Positions 26,724 through 35,310 are shown, counted from the first letter of the stretch. The stretch: DNA of 58,381 bases from Flavobacteriaceae bacterium (GCA_017852075.1 JAFMLQ010000007.1:1-58381); one strand, 5' to 3'. Program-made: numbers and translations. Notes: generated by a model not told the origin, from the letters alone.

Positions 26724-27563
26724 TTACATTTCATCGAAAGCTGCAATATCTTGCGCAGAAGTCAAGTCCAAAATATGTTCTTCCCTTCCAAAACAAATGA
26801 TTTGTTTTGGTTCGTTTTCGTTAAGCATTTTGATTGCTGTAGGGAGTTCTTTTTCTTGACGCTCTGGGTGAATGGGACAATTTTTTAGATAAGGATAAAG
26901 TTGACCTCCATGAAAACTAAAAATATTCATACTCACTCTAATTTCTCCTTTACTGTCTTGGTATTTTTCAGCAGTTTGCGCATCTGGTTTTTCAATGATA
27001 CCGTTTAAAAACCCTTCTGAATCAATATCCATTACCGCAAATTTGCCTATACGTTCGTCGCTAAACTTTAGCGAAGATCGAGCATAGCTGATCAAGGCAT
27101 TGGGCGTCTTTCTGTTTTGGAGCAATTGTTTGAAGGCTCCTTCGGAATACAAATTATCTCCATTACAAATTGTAAACGTCTCATCAAGTAAGGCTGGATA
27201 CTGTTGCATAGCCTGTTCCACGGCGTCTGCTGTTCCTAGGGGTTTTTCTCTCCCTCCTTTTAGGTGTTGAATTGCAAAATGCACCTTTGCACCAGCAAAA
27301 GAATTTCCAGTTCTTGCACTCCCAACCCATTCTTGAAAGGCCTCATTATCTGGACTTGTGATTAAAAATACGTCAGTATACCCTACTGCTACTGCATTAG
27401 AAATCAAATGAAAAAGAAGCGGTTTTTGATTTGTTCCCAATGGAATTAAACTCTTGTGTACACGCTGTGCAAGATTTTTTTGATCTGAAGACAGAAGACT
27501 GTTTTCGAGCGATTTTTTCATTCGAGAAGAAGCACCTCCCGCCATAATCATCAGACTTTTCAT
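26724..27563 (-). CDS. Sugar-phosphate nucleotidyltransferase family protein
   Basis: A 279-residue NTP-transferase-fold enzyme. The signature loop is MAGGASSRMKK at ~7-17 (GGxxSRM type). A later ICNGDNLYSEGAF carries the metal-binding Asp (GD), and IIEKPD and ELPTAIKMLNE are also typical of nucleotidyltransferases. It should activate a sugar 1-phosphate with an NTP. The start overlaps the kinase stop by 4 bases (ATGA), a translational-coupling arrangement that marks the two as a functional pair: kinase makes the 1-phosphate and this enzyme makes the NDP-sugar. The sugar is not known. Confidence 0.85.
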   Translation of the reverse strand: MKSLMIMAGGASSRMKKSLENSLLSSDQKNLAQRVHKSLIPLGTNQKPLLFHLISNAVAVGYTDVFLITSPDNEAFQEWVGSARTGNSFAGAKVHFAIQHLKGGREKPLGTADAVEQAMQQYPALLDETFTICNGDNLYSEGAFKQLLQNRKTPNALISYARSSLKFSDERIGKFAVMDIDSEGFLNGIIEKPDAQTAEKYQDSKGEIRVSMNIFSFHGGQLYPYLKNCPIHPERQEKELPTAIKMLNENEPKQIICFGREEHILDLTSAQDIAAFDEM

Positions 27564-28618
27564 TCGTTATTCGTTAAAGTAATTTCATATGCTTTTTTTG
27601 CTCCAGCTTTTAGAAATGCAAGAATGACCTTTTCTTTTGTGGCTTCGCTGACCATAGCCACCATACAACCTCCGCCACCAGAACCTATTATTTTAGCACC
27701 TAAAGCACCTGCTTGTAAGGCAGCTTTGATTTGCTTTTGCATGACTTCTGGTGTGTTTTGAATCCGCTCCTGGAGAATGACTTGGTGGGCATTCATCCAC
27801 TTTCCTAAAGTAACGTGGTCTGTTGTGGAACTGGATAACATAGCTTTTGCATTTTGTGTTAAAACAAAATTATAAACCGCAGCATACCAATGTGCTTGAT
27901 AGGGCTTTGAAACATATTTTAAATATTCTTTATAGGCTTCTTCACCAGCTTCTTGCATATTAAAATTGGGTACATTTTTTTGAACTTCGGCTATAGCGGC
28001 TCTCCCATACGTTTTTGCGTTTTGTAAAACAGTTAACGTCTGTTTTGCTATTCCTGACTCTGCTATCACTAAACTCCCAAAATCAGCTCTCAACCTTTGC
28101 GTTTCAGCTTTCAACGTGTCAATATACAACAGGCCTCCCTGAGCGATCGTATATTGATCCATTAATCCTCCCGGTTGATTGAAATAGGTGACCTCTGCCT
28201 CATAAGCCCATTGGCCAATTTGTATATCTGAAATATCCTGATCCTGGTTTGTGGCCGTCAAAAGAAACCGAATCCAGGCAACTACTAAGGCTGAGGAACT
28301 GGATACTCCAGCATTGATAGGAATATCGCCCCAAATTTTGATGTCATATCCTTGCGTAAAATGAAAACCCTGTTTACGAAGTACAACTAAGACAGAACGA
28401 ATGTAATCTTCGTTATGAATTGTATTCAATTGTTCATTTAGGTCTATTGACATATCTTTATCTATATCAATAAATTGTAAAAATAAATTAGTTGTCGAAT
28501 TAGGCGTTCCCTCAATATAAATATACCGGTTTATTGTACCTGCAATAACAGGTAAATCCAGATAATCCTGATGGTCTCCAAAAAAACAAATTCTTGCTGG
28601 AGCTTTTACTTGAATCAT
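27560..28618 (-). CDS. GHMP superfamily kinase (putative sugar 1-kinase)
   Basis: A 352-residue small-molecule kinase. The N-terminal VKAPARICFFGDHQDYLDLPV is a galactokinase-like substrate motif. The ATP-binding P-loop is GVSSSSALVVAWIRF at ~104-118, and the C-terminal GSGGGGCMVAMV is the third GHMP motif. Candidate substrates are galactose-, N-acetylhexosamine-, arabinose- or uronate-type sugars; sequence alone does not decide. It overlaps the nucleotidyltransferase by 4 bases and starts 10 bases after the stop of the GH109-like gene. A route from glycosidase product to activated sugar is suggested by the order. Confidence 0.85.
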   Translation of the reverse strand: MIQVKAPARICFFGDHQDYLDLPVIAGTINRYIYIEGTPNSTTNLFLQFIDIDKDMSIDLNEQLNTIHNEDYIRSVLVVLRKQGFHFTQGYDIKIWGDIPINAGVSSSSALVVAWIRFLLTATNQDQDISDIQIGQWAYEAEVTYFNQPGGLMDQYTIAQGGLLYIDTLKAETQRLRADFGSLVIAESGIAKQTLTVLQNAKTYGRAAIAEVQKNVPNFNMQEAGEEAYKEYLKYVSKPYQAHWYAAVYNFVLTQNAKAMLSSSTTDHVTLGKWMNAHQVILQERIQNTPEVMQKQIKAALQAGALGAKIIGSGGGGCMVAMVSEATKEKVILAFLKAGAKKAYEITLTNNE

Positions 28619-28628
28619 TCTTTTAAAA

Positions 28629-30023
28629 TTAGGAAACGATATTCAAAGGCTGGGTTTGTTTCCAAGAGCCACGAGTAAAATCGGGGAACTTTTGAGGCAT
28701 TCCCCCCTGGGCAACTGAGAGTTCACTCAGAGGCGAAACTGCACTCCAAAGACATCCTTCGTAAATATTTTGATCTAGAGGCATTCCGTTTCTCAAACAT
28801 TCTACAATGCGATACAGCATCATAAAATCCATTCCTCCATGACCTCCCATTTTCTTTGACAAGGCTCCAAGGCGTTTGTACATTGGGTGTTCGTGTTGTT
28901 CGAATATAGCCTCTAATTGCTCCCCTTCTGCCCAACGGTGATGACTGTCCGTTACCCCTGGGACGCCTCCTTCAAAAGCTATTCGAGTTGGAAAGCCTGC
29001 TAGAGCTCCTTTAGTTCCTTGGATTAAGTTGTGACGAGTATAAGGCCTGGGACTAGTCTCATCCCATTGTATCATAATCGTTCTCCCTAAATGAGTTTTG
29101 ATGATTGACGTGTTGATGTCTCCTCCTTGATAATCTAAAGCATTCCATTTATGATCCGAAGGATAATTTTTTTCAGCGTATAAATTTCTTCCTCGAGCAG
29201 GAGAAGAAAAAGAAACCAAACTTGCAAACTGATCTTCGGTTCTCCCCAGATTCATATATTGAGCTACAGGTCCTAGACCATGTGTTGGGTATAAATTTCC
29301 ATTGCGTTTCGCATAGTGGGGGGTTCTCCATGAGCCTGTGCCTCTTTCTTGTTCCTCCATCTGAAACCGAAGTTCGTGAATATAAGCTGCTTCAGCGTGG
29401 AGCAATTCTCCGAGCATTCCTTTTCTACAAAGGTTGAGATACAACAATTCCTCCCTTCCATAGTTGACGTTTTCCATCATCATACAATGTTTCTTGGTCT
29501 TTTCTGAGGTATCAATAATTTCCCACATTTCAGGTAAGCTGACCGCTACAGGTACTTCTACAAATGCATGGGCGCCTTGTTTCATGGATTCAATCGCCAT
29601 CAAAGCGTGATTATTCCAGTTGGTAGCTATAATTACCGCATCGGGTTTTTCATTTTTCAACATCAGCTTCCATTGGTTTTCATCTCCAAAGTAACGGGCT
29701 ATATTTTGATGCCTTCCGTTGCCTGCTTCTTTACAGTTTGTAACGGAACGGTCTACCCAGTCTTCATACAAATCGGCTATTGCAACAATTTCTGTGCCTT
29801 CAATAGCCGCTAATTGTTTTGCATGGCCTGTCCCCCTTGCTCCCACGCCAATAAGAGCGATGCGAACGGTATCTAATTTAGGTGCAGCAAAGTCACCCAT
29901 GTAAGTGCCTTCTGAGGGGCGCTTTTCTTTTTCTTCTGAACAGGCAAGATGGGATGCCATATATAAGGAAGCAGCAGAGATACTTGATTTTTTTAAAAAA
30001 TTTCTGCGATTAAAATGTTTCAT
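28629..30023 (-). CDS. GH109-like Gfo/Idh/MocA protein with Tat signal
   Basis: A 464-residue exported NAD-dependent protein. The first 30 residues form a Tat-type signal (NRRNFLKKS) that also has a Cys (HLAC28). The Rossmann fold begins VRIALIGVGARGTGH at ~53-67. YPTHGLGPVAQYMNLGRTED is a block shared with GH109 enzymes, which hydrolyse alpha-N-acetylgalactosaminides by an oxidation/elimination mechanism that recycles NAD. This supports a putative alpha-N-acetylgalactosaminidase. Tat export is consistent with folding around NAD first. It heads the kinase-nucleotidyltransferase-serine hydrolase operon. A plain sugar oxidoreductase remains possible. Confidence 0.84.
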   Translation of the reverse strand: MKHFNRRNFLKKSSISAASLYMASHLACSEEKEKRPSEGTYMGDFAAPKLDTVRIALIGVGARGTGHAKQLAAIEGTEIVAIADLYEDWVDRSVTNCKEAGNGRHQNIARYFGDENQWKLMLKNEKPDAVIIATNWNNHALMAIESMKQGAHAFVEVPVAVSLPEMWEIIDTSEKTKKHCMMMENVNYGREELLYLNLCRKGMLGELLHAEAAYIHELRFQMEEQERGTGSWRTPHYAKRNGNLYPTHGLGPVAQYMNLGRTEDQFASLVSFSSPARGRNLYAEKNYPSDHKWNALDYQGGDINTSIIKTHLGRTIMIQWDETSPRPYTRHNLIQGTKGALAGFPTRIAFEGGVPGVTDSHHRWAEGEQLEAIFEQHEHPMYKRLGALSKKMGGHGGMDFMMLYRIVECLRNGMPLDQNIYEGCLWSAVSPLSELSVAQGGMPQKFPDFTRGSWKQTQPLNIVS

Positions 30024-30158
30024 GATTGATGTTTTTTGATGTTATATTCATTCTGGCATCTTGAAATAAAAGTAAAAAATTCTTTGAGATCCTCAGATTA
30101 TGGAGCAGAGAAATCAATCAAACTTATTGAAATAATTTATATCTTTAAAATAAAAAAC

Positions 30159-30245
30159 ATGGGTGTAGGTGGAACTGTCATTGCGAGTATAGCGGTTTGT
30201 TTGCTAATTGGTCTAGTGATCGAACTGAAAGAACGTCACTTATAA
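30159..30245 (+). CDS. Small 28-residue hydrophobic protein
   Basis: ATG at 30159 opens a 28-codon frame: a short Gly-rich start (MGVGGTV), one hydrophobic helix (IASIAVCLLIGLVIEL) and a charged end (KERHL). TATCTTTA at 30140-30147 is one base off the -7 consensus and 11 bases before the ATG. It has no homologue I recognise. It is followed after 7 bases by another small membrane ORF, forming a tight pair. It is short enough that chance cannot be excluded. Confidence 0.45.
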   Translation: MGVGGTVIASIAVCLLIGLVIELKERHL

Positions 30246-30252
30246 AAATACA

Positions 30253-30354
30253 ATGGGTTACTTTTTGAGAAATATTTTAGTCTATGGATTGATAGCCCTA
30301 GTGGTTTGGATGTTATATTCCGCTATTCGAGGGATGAATAATAAAAAGAAGTAA
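30253..30354 (+). CDS. Small 33-residue single-span membrane protein
   Basis: A 33-codon frame from ATG at 30253 to TAA at 30352-30354. MGYFLRN is followed by a helix (ILVYGLIALVVWMLYSAI) and the basic tail RGMNNKKK, the positive-inside layout of a one-span protein. Hydrophobic helix, charged ends and the 7-base distance from the preceding 28-codon frame make a real pair plausible. The 193 bases after it up to the lipocalin-like gene show nothing clear. Confidence 0.5.
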   Translation: MGYFLRNILVYGLIALVVWMLYSAIRGMNNKKK

Positions 30355-30546
30355 TGCGAAAACTGTCTCCCAAACAATACTTGATACTTTCCTTGGGCCT
30401 TCTTAAGAAAGTTGTTTTTTTCTTTCTTTTCTTCAAAAATTAAGGCAATAAAGAAAGGCCTTAAAATTTATTGTAATGCATAAGAAGTTTGGAACCGTCC
30501 TTTTTTTAATCTTATAAAGAAATCCTTTATTAGAAGATAAAAAGGG

Positions 30547-31029
30547 TTATTCTGAAGCGTCCTCGTTCGAGGTGACTACTCGATCCCAAATCGTTATTGC
30601 TCCACTAGTTTGATCATTCCAGACCATCCTATTGTCACTGTTTGAAAAAGTGATACGATATTTGATTGCATTGCTTCCTTGAATAAAAGAATAAATCCCC
30701 GATTCTGGATCAACTTGCCAAGTATATACAGAAATTACTGGGCTCAAACAGCCACGTCCGTTGACATCAATAAAAACATAGGATGTGGTAATCAGGTTTT
30801 CTGTAGCTGAAGCTGTAAAGTCTAAACAGGAATACTCAGGAATCAAATCCACTAACTTATCCTCCAATTCTTTCCAAATAATTGTTTCCCCTTCAGTTTC
30901 TGCGATAGAATATATTGTCCATTCTCCAATAAGTTTATCTTGGGGCAATTCTTCTTTAGAACAACTTAAAAAAAGTGTCCCTGTAAGAAGAAGAAGAAGT
31001 GAAAGTTTACTGTAAAAATTTGATTTCAT
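30547..31029 (-). CDS. Lipocalin-like hypothetical lipoprotein
   Basis: A 160-residue exported protein with a lipoprotein signal (LLTGTLFLSC, Cys ~23). The mature part begins KEELPQDKLIGEWTIYSIAET, and LIGEWTIYSI is the usual entry to the Bacteroidota lipocalin-like (GW..) family. Two further Cys (YSCLDF and GRGCLS) could form a disulfide. Beta-rich and small, it probably binds a ligand at the outer or inner membrane surface. The function is unknown and the gene is alone. Confidence 0.7.
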   Translation of the reverse strand: MKSNFYSKLSLLLLLTGTLFLSCSKEELPQDKLIGEWTIYSIAETEGETIIWKELEDKLVDLIPEYSCLDFTASATENLITTSYVFIDVNGRGCLSPVISVYTWQVDPESGIYSFIQGSNAIKYRITFSNSDNRMVWNDQTSGAITIWDRVVTSNEDASE

Positions 31030-31176
31030 GATGATTTAATGTCTACTCAAAGAAAATGAATATCTTCCTATTTTCGAATGAATCTGCTGATTTTTTATAA
31101 AATGTTATTACATCCACTTTTCAAAAATGAATTTTAAATATGTTTGACCATTTTTAAAAGAGTTAAAAATCCATAC

Positions 31177-31184
31177 TATATTTG
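31177..31184 (+). promoter_or_regulatory. -7 promoter element of the metallo-hydrolase gene
   Basis: TATATTTG fits TAnnTTTG and lies 13 bases before the ATG at 31198. It falls inside a longer frame that begins with a TTG at 31144, and so argues for the downstream ATG as the true start. Confidence 0.6.
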
Positions 31185-31197
31185 GGAAAATGAGGTT

Positions 31198-32106
31198 ATG
31201 AAAAGTGGCATACTTGTCTTTTTTTATCTGGTGAGTGCCTTCCTTTTGGGTCAAGAAGCTCCTACAGGCGTTTATCTAAAAGTTTTAGGAACTGTACAAG
31301 ACGGAGGTGCACCCCATATTGCCTGTAAAAAAAAATGTTGCTCTGATCTGAATGCGGAAGAAATCAATAATCGAAAGGTTACGGCTCTTGAAGTTTTTGA
31401 TACAGCAACTGAAAAAAGTCTTTTGTTTGAAGCCACACCCGATATTGTTTCGCAATGGACCACTTTACGTTATCCTCTTCAAGGTATTTTTATAACTCAT
31501 GCTCATATTGGACATTATTCTGGTCTTCTTCAACTTGGTAGAGAGGCACTTGGAGCCAAAAAGATTCCCGTTTTTGCAATGCCTAAGATGCAGTCTTTTT
31601 TGGAAAACAATGCACCTTGGAGCCAATTAGTAACACTAGAAAATATTGTAATTGAATCACTTGAGAATAAAAAGACGATACGCCCCATAAAAGCGGTACA
31701 AGTGACTCCGCTTCGGGTTCCTCACCGAGATGAATTTTCTGAAACTGTAGGTTTCATCATTTCAGGGCCTCATAAAACGGTTCTTTTTATCCCAGATATT
31801 GACAAATGGTCTCTTTGGGATGAAGATCTTGTTTTGTGGTTGAATAAAGTGGACATGGCGTTCATCGATGCAACTTTTTTTAGTTCAGAAGAAGTGCAAC
31901 ATAGAACGATCTCAGAAATTCCCCATCCACTAGTCCAAGAAACAATCCAACTTTTAAACACTAAATCCAAAACTTTTAAAAACAAGGTGTATTTCATACA
32001 TATGAATCATACCAATCCCTTGCTGAACCAAGATGGGGATACCACAAAGTGGGTGCTTAAGCAAGGTTTTCGAATTGCCCGTTTGGGACAACAATTTAAA
32101 TTGTAA
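31198..32106 (+). CDS. Exported PqqB-like metallo-beta-lactamase-fold hydrolase
   Basis: A 302-residue protein from ATG 31198, with a signal peptide (residues 1-19, LVSAFLLGQ). N-terminal VYLKVLGTVQDGGAPHIACKKKCC resembles PqqB-like proteins, which carry a similar Cys-rich strand. The metal motif reads His101-x-His103-x-x-His106 (THAHIGHYSG) with Gly where HxHxDH has Asp. HRDEFSETVGF and FIDATFF hold later ligands. This altered motif recurs, as far as I recall, in a Bacteroidota branch of the family. The substrate is unknown. PQQ use by the dehydrogenase at 45 kb is noted but no PQQ biosynthesis set is here. Confidence 0.8.
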   Translation: MKSGILVFFYLVSAFLLGQEAPTGVYLKVLGTVQDGGAPHIACKKKCCSDLNAEEINNRKVTALEVFDTATEKSLLFEATPDIVSQWTTLRYPLQGIFITHAHIGHYSGLLQLGREALGAKKIPVFAMPKMQSFLENNAPWSQLVTLENIVIESLENKKTIRPIKAVQVTPLRVPHRDEFSETVGFIISGPHKTVLFIPDIDKWSLWDEDLVLWLNKVDMAFIDATFFSSEEVQHRTISEIPHPLVQETIQLLNTKSKTFKNKVYFIHMNHTNPLLNQDGDTTKWVLKQGFRIARLGQQFKL

Positions 32107-32336
32107 CTTATGTTCTCGATCTTTCTCTCTGCATTTGACTGAACAATTGAGTGATTACTTGCTTTTAAAAAAGTGAGGAGGCTAATTTTTATGCTAAGTC
32201 TGATTTGAATTAAAAATTGTGAGTACTTGCTTTATATTACATAGTGTAAAACCTCCATTTCTCTTAATGAATTTGGAGTAGCTAGGGTCAAAGGGGTATA
32301 AAACACCCCATTCAACACTTAAAATTCGGGTCAAGC

Positions 32337-33740
32337 CTAGTTTACACGACCCACAGGACGTACTTCACTCCCTTTGATTCCTGTCAAACGGTCACCTAAA
32401 ACACCTCGAATTGAATCTGCAATCTTGGTGATTTTTATGACCATTTCTGGATTTTGTTTCGCTACATCAATTTGTTCACTTGGATCATTGTCTAAGTCGA
32501 AAAGTGCTGCGGTTTCTATGGTGTTCATTTCATAAGGGATTGGAAACCCGTCATTGGTTCCTTCTCTTCCATTAAGCGAACGATAAGTATGCGGTACATA
32601 AAGTTTCCAATTTTTGTGACGTACGGCATGCAATTCGTTGGTACGGTAGTAAAAAAAGAAGTTTTCATGGGGGGCTTTGGTTGTAGTTCCAGTAAGTAAG
32701 GGTACTAATGAAGCCCCATCGATTTTCTTTTCTGGGAGACCACTCCCTGTAAACTCTGCAATTGTAGGTAACCAATCTATCCCCATCGCAGGTGCCTTAA
32801 TTCGTGTATTGGGTTGAATTCGTTTGGGAAAATAAGCTATTCCTGGAACACGGTGTCCTCCCTCCCAATTGGTGCCTTTACCTTCTCTAAAAATACCCGG
32901 AGAACCTGAATGTCCGCCATATGATAGCCAGGGGCCATTATCTGAGGTAAAAACGATTAACGTATTGTCATCCAGTCCTTCTTTTTTTAATGTTTCCCAG
33001 ATGCGTCCAACCGAGTCATCAATTTCACGTATGACATCACCATACAAACCACGCTTTTGAGTGCCTTGAAACGCTTCTGCTGCATACAAGGGAACATGAG
33101 GCTGTGGATGAGGTAAGTATACAAAGAAAGGGCTCTTTTTATGGCGTTGAATAAAATCAATCGCTCTATCTGTAAGTGCTCCAGTTAAAAAGGTTTGGTC
33201 TTCCAGCACCTTAAGTGGGGTTTCATTTTCATACAATTTAATATCGGGAAAATTAAACACGGTTCCTTGTTGAGGATGTTTGGGCCACATATCATTGGAA
33301 TATAAAATTCCGTAGTACTCATCAAAACCGTGTTTTCGGGGCTGAAATTGGGGTGCATCTCCCAAATGCCATTTTCCGAAAATCCCCGTTGCATACCCTT
33401 TTGCTTTTAATAATTCAGCTAGGGTGGTTTCCTCTGGATTGATTCCTACTTTAGAGCCAGGGCCGTAAGCATTGTGAATTCCCACTCGATCGGGATAACA
33501 TCCAGTCATTATTGAAGCGCGCGATGCTGAACACACTGGCTGCGTAGCGTAATAGGATGTAAAATAGGCTCCCCCTCTAGCCAGTTGATCTAGATTTGGA
33601 GTTTCAATATCCGTCGCACCGTAAATACCCAAATCACCATAGCCTTGGTCATCTGTGAGTATAAAAATAATATTGGGAGGGGTTTCTTTGCTACAGCTAA
33701 AAGCGAGTGATAAGAAGACTAAAAAAAGAATGTTTTTCAT
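32337..33740 (-). CDS. Type I sulfatase (lipoprotein)
   Basis: A 467-residue formylglycine-dependent sulfatase. Lipoprotein signal LSLAFSC (Cys16). Metal-binding FILTDDQGYGDLG at ~27-39. Cys70 in CSASRASIMTG is the residue converted to formylglycine (C-x-P/A-x-R type), so an anaerobic or FGE-type maturase must exist elsewhere. GIFGKWHLG and VFTSDNGPW are also standard. It would remove sulfate from an algal or animal glycan in the periplasm or at the surface. Together with the GH20- and GH109-like genes it suggests sulfated amino-sugar glycans, an inference. It is monocistronic. Confidence 0.94.
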   Translation of the reverse strand: MKNILFLVFLSLAFSCSKETPPNIIFILTDDQGYGDLGIYGATDIETPNLDQLARGGAYFTSYYATQPVCSASRASIMTGCYPDRVGIHNAYGPGSKVGINPEETTLAELLKAKGYATGIFGKWHLGDAPQFQPRKHGFDEYYGILYSNDMWPKHPQQGTVFNFPDIKLYENETPLKVLEDQTFLTGALTDRAIDFIQRHKKSPFFVYLPHPQPHVPLYAAEAFQGTQKRGLYGDVIREIDDSVGRIWETLKKEGLDDNTLIVFTSDNGPWLSYGGHSGSPGIFREGKGTNWEGGHRVPGIAYFPKRIQPNTRIKAPAMGIDWLPTIAEFTGSGLPEKKIDGASLVPLLTGTTTKAPHENFFFYYRTNELHAVRHKNWKLYVPHTYRSLNGREGTNDGFPIPYEMNTIETAALFDLDNDPSEQIDVAKQNPEMVIKITKIADSIRGVLGDRLTGIKGSEVRPVGRVN

Positions 33741-33974
33741 ATTGCGATGTGACTGGTTTTAAATGAGTTTATCAAGAAATTTTTGTGGTGATTTATTATG
33801 GTTTTTCTATTTGAAGTTTCAAAGTAATAAATTATAGGTTTGACTCCATTTACAATTTGACAAAAAATGTCATTAAAAATTAACAATGTCCCTATTTTCA
33901 ATATTGGATTGTTGAATATTGAAAAAAGTCGTGTTTTTGATGTTTTTTTAAAACAATATTTAACTAGTGCTTTT
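33741..33974. other. AT-rich intergenic segment, no gene seen
   Basis: Upstream of the divergent sulfatase. No open frame above ~25 codons with a credible start and no repeat longer than chance was found. A weak minus-strand TTACTTTG at 33820-33827 could be the sulfatase -7 element. Confidence 0.4.
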
Positions 33975-33982
33975 TATCTTTG
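33975..33982 (+). promoter_or_regulatory. -7 promoter element of the orphan transcript
   Basis: TATCTTTG is a full TAnnTTTG match with no gene on the same strand before a terminator 107 bases on. Transcription is expected from ~33989. No TTTG lies at standard -33 spacing. Confidence 0.5.
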
Positions 33983-33987
33983 AAAGA

Positions 33988-34114
33988 AATAAGAAAATAA
34001 TCCATTTTTATTGCATTATTATCAATGAAAATATTTTAAACTTTCATTAAACTTGTTTCTTATTCTTTGTTAATCTATTCATTTGTTTGCCGCCTCAGTT
34101 GAGGCGGTTTTTTT
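33988..34114 (+). ncRNA. Candidate small RNA, ~127 bases
   Basis: A promoter element, three stems and an intrinsic terminator with no meaningful ORF between. The 5' end AATAAGAAA (33988-33996) is complementary to TTTCTTATT (34056-34064). Inside lies AATGAAA (34024-34030) with TTTCATT (34042-34048). The GC-rich terminator stem follows. Nothing on the plus strand upstream (the sulfatase is on the other strand) explains the terminator. The AT-only stems could be partly chance. I do not match it to a known family. Confidence 0.5.
34089..34114 (+). terminator. Intrinsic terminator without an upstream gene
   Basis: Stem CCGCCTC/GAGGCGG around AGTT, an added G-T pair, then seven T residues on the plus strand. 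On the minus strand no T run follows. Confidence 0.85.
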
Positions 34115-34182
34115 ATAAATCGAATATTTAACCATTCTGATCGTTTGCATAAAACTCCCTCCACAAGTGCTTAAAGTAGCAA

Positions 34183-35310
34183 TCACTCTTGTAATAACGC
34201 AGCTACCTTTTCTCCCACTTTACTTCCAATAGCAACTCCCATTCCGCCGAGCTTCACGCCAATGGCAATGTTATTACTCTCTTTTTTGACGATGGGCATC
34301 TTGTCTTTTCCAAATGCCATAATTCCAGACCATTCCATTTCTATCGAAAATTTTTGATCTGGCAAGATGAACTGTTTCAAATCAGAGATCAATTTTTCTT
34401 TGATTTTCGAGTTGATTCCAAAACTAGTTGTGGTTTCAGCATTTAAATCTAAATTGCGACCACCACCCAATAGGATGCGGTTTTCTATATCCCTAAAATA
34501 ATAATATCCTTCCTCATAGTGAAAAGCACCTTTTATTTTGAGATTGGGAATAGGTTCTGTTAGCAATACAAGTCCACGCCCTGGAGAAAGGTTCAAATCG
34601 GGAAGTAATTGTGTTGCAAAACCATTGTTACAGATAGCCAATTTTTGACAAGTCAGCTGAATTTCTTGATTTTTTAAACTCAGCGAAAGGATCTGTGCTG
34701 GTGTTTCTAATTCAAAGTTCGTCAATGTCGCATGTGAAAAAAAAGAGATGTCTAGTTGGTTGACTTTTGAGCGAAGGGCACGCATCATTTTACCTGTATT
34801 GATTTGACCCTCAAATGGATTTTCGATCAGGTGTTTTACTTTTCCAGAGTCAAAACCAAATTTATTTATTTTGGTATTATTATGAGAAAAAACTGCTTTG
34901 TGAAGTAGGGGTTTGAGTAACGAGTTGAAATAGTCAATTTGATCTAAAGCCTTGGGATTCTTTTCAAAAAACAGCTCATAGCCTCCTTTCCATTGGAGTC
35001 CCAAAGCCTGATCTCCCAAGATTTCACGGAGTAGCGCTAGTCCTTCCAAACGCATGTTTACAATTTTACACAAGGTTTTTTCATCCATATGTTGGCGGTC
35101 GTCCATCAGTTCTGTAAGCGAACCAAAACAAGCAAAACCTGCATTTTTGGTGCTTGCTCCTGAAGAAAACAACCCTCTTTCTAGAATGGCAACACTAGCA
35201 TTGGGATTTTGTTTTTTATAAGAAATGGCACAACACATCCCAGTGATTCCCCCTCCTAATACGACTAAATCGTAATGAAGTAATTGTGTTTTTTCCCAAT
35301 AACTAAGCAT
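34183..35310 (-). CDS. FAD-dependent oxidoreductase of the D-amino-acid oxidase type
   Basis: A 375-residue flavoenzyme of the DAO superfamily (glycine/sarcosine/D-amino-acid oxidase or dehydrogenase). A dinucleotide-binding YDLVVLGGGITGMCCAISY lies at ~13-31 and LERGLFSSGASTKNAGFACFG is the flavin-contact block. GRGLVLLTEP and RILLGGGRNLD are typical later blocks. The C-terminus GVKLGGMGVAIGSKVGE completes the FAD site. No signal peptide, so cytoplasmic. It is probably a dehydrogenase or oxidase of a secondary amine or D-amino acid; the exact substrate is open. It is transcribed alone. Confidence 0.85.
   Translation of the reverse strand: MLSYWEKTQLLHYDLVVLGGGITGMCCAISYKKQNPNASVAILERGLFSSGASTKNAGFACFGSLTELMDDRQHMDEKTLCKIVNMRLEGLALLREILGDQALGLQWKGGYELFFEKNPKALDQIDYFNSLLKPLLHKAVFSHNNTKINKFGFDSGKVKHLIENPFEGQINTGKMMRALRSKVNQLDISFFSHATLTNFELETPAQILSLSLKNQEIQLTCQKLAICNNGFATQLLPDLNLSPGRGLVLLTEPIPNLKIKGAFHYEEGYYYFRDIENRILLGGGRNLDLNAETTTSFGINSKIKEKLISDLKQFILPDQKFSIEMEWSGIMAFGKDKMPIVKKESNNIAIGVKLGGMGVAIGSKVGEKVAALLQE

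Noticed and set aside
31144-31197. TTG at 31144 as start of the PqqB-like hydrolase
   Set aside because: The -7 promoter element lies inside this extension, and the ATG at 31198 begins a clean signal peptide.
32293-32309. GGGGT/ACCCC inverted repeat after the sulfatase stop
   Set aside because: Five pairs with a 7-base loop and only three Ts on the minus strand; too weak to call a terminator.
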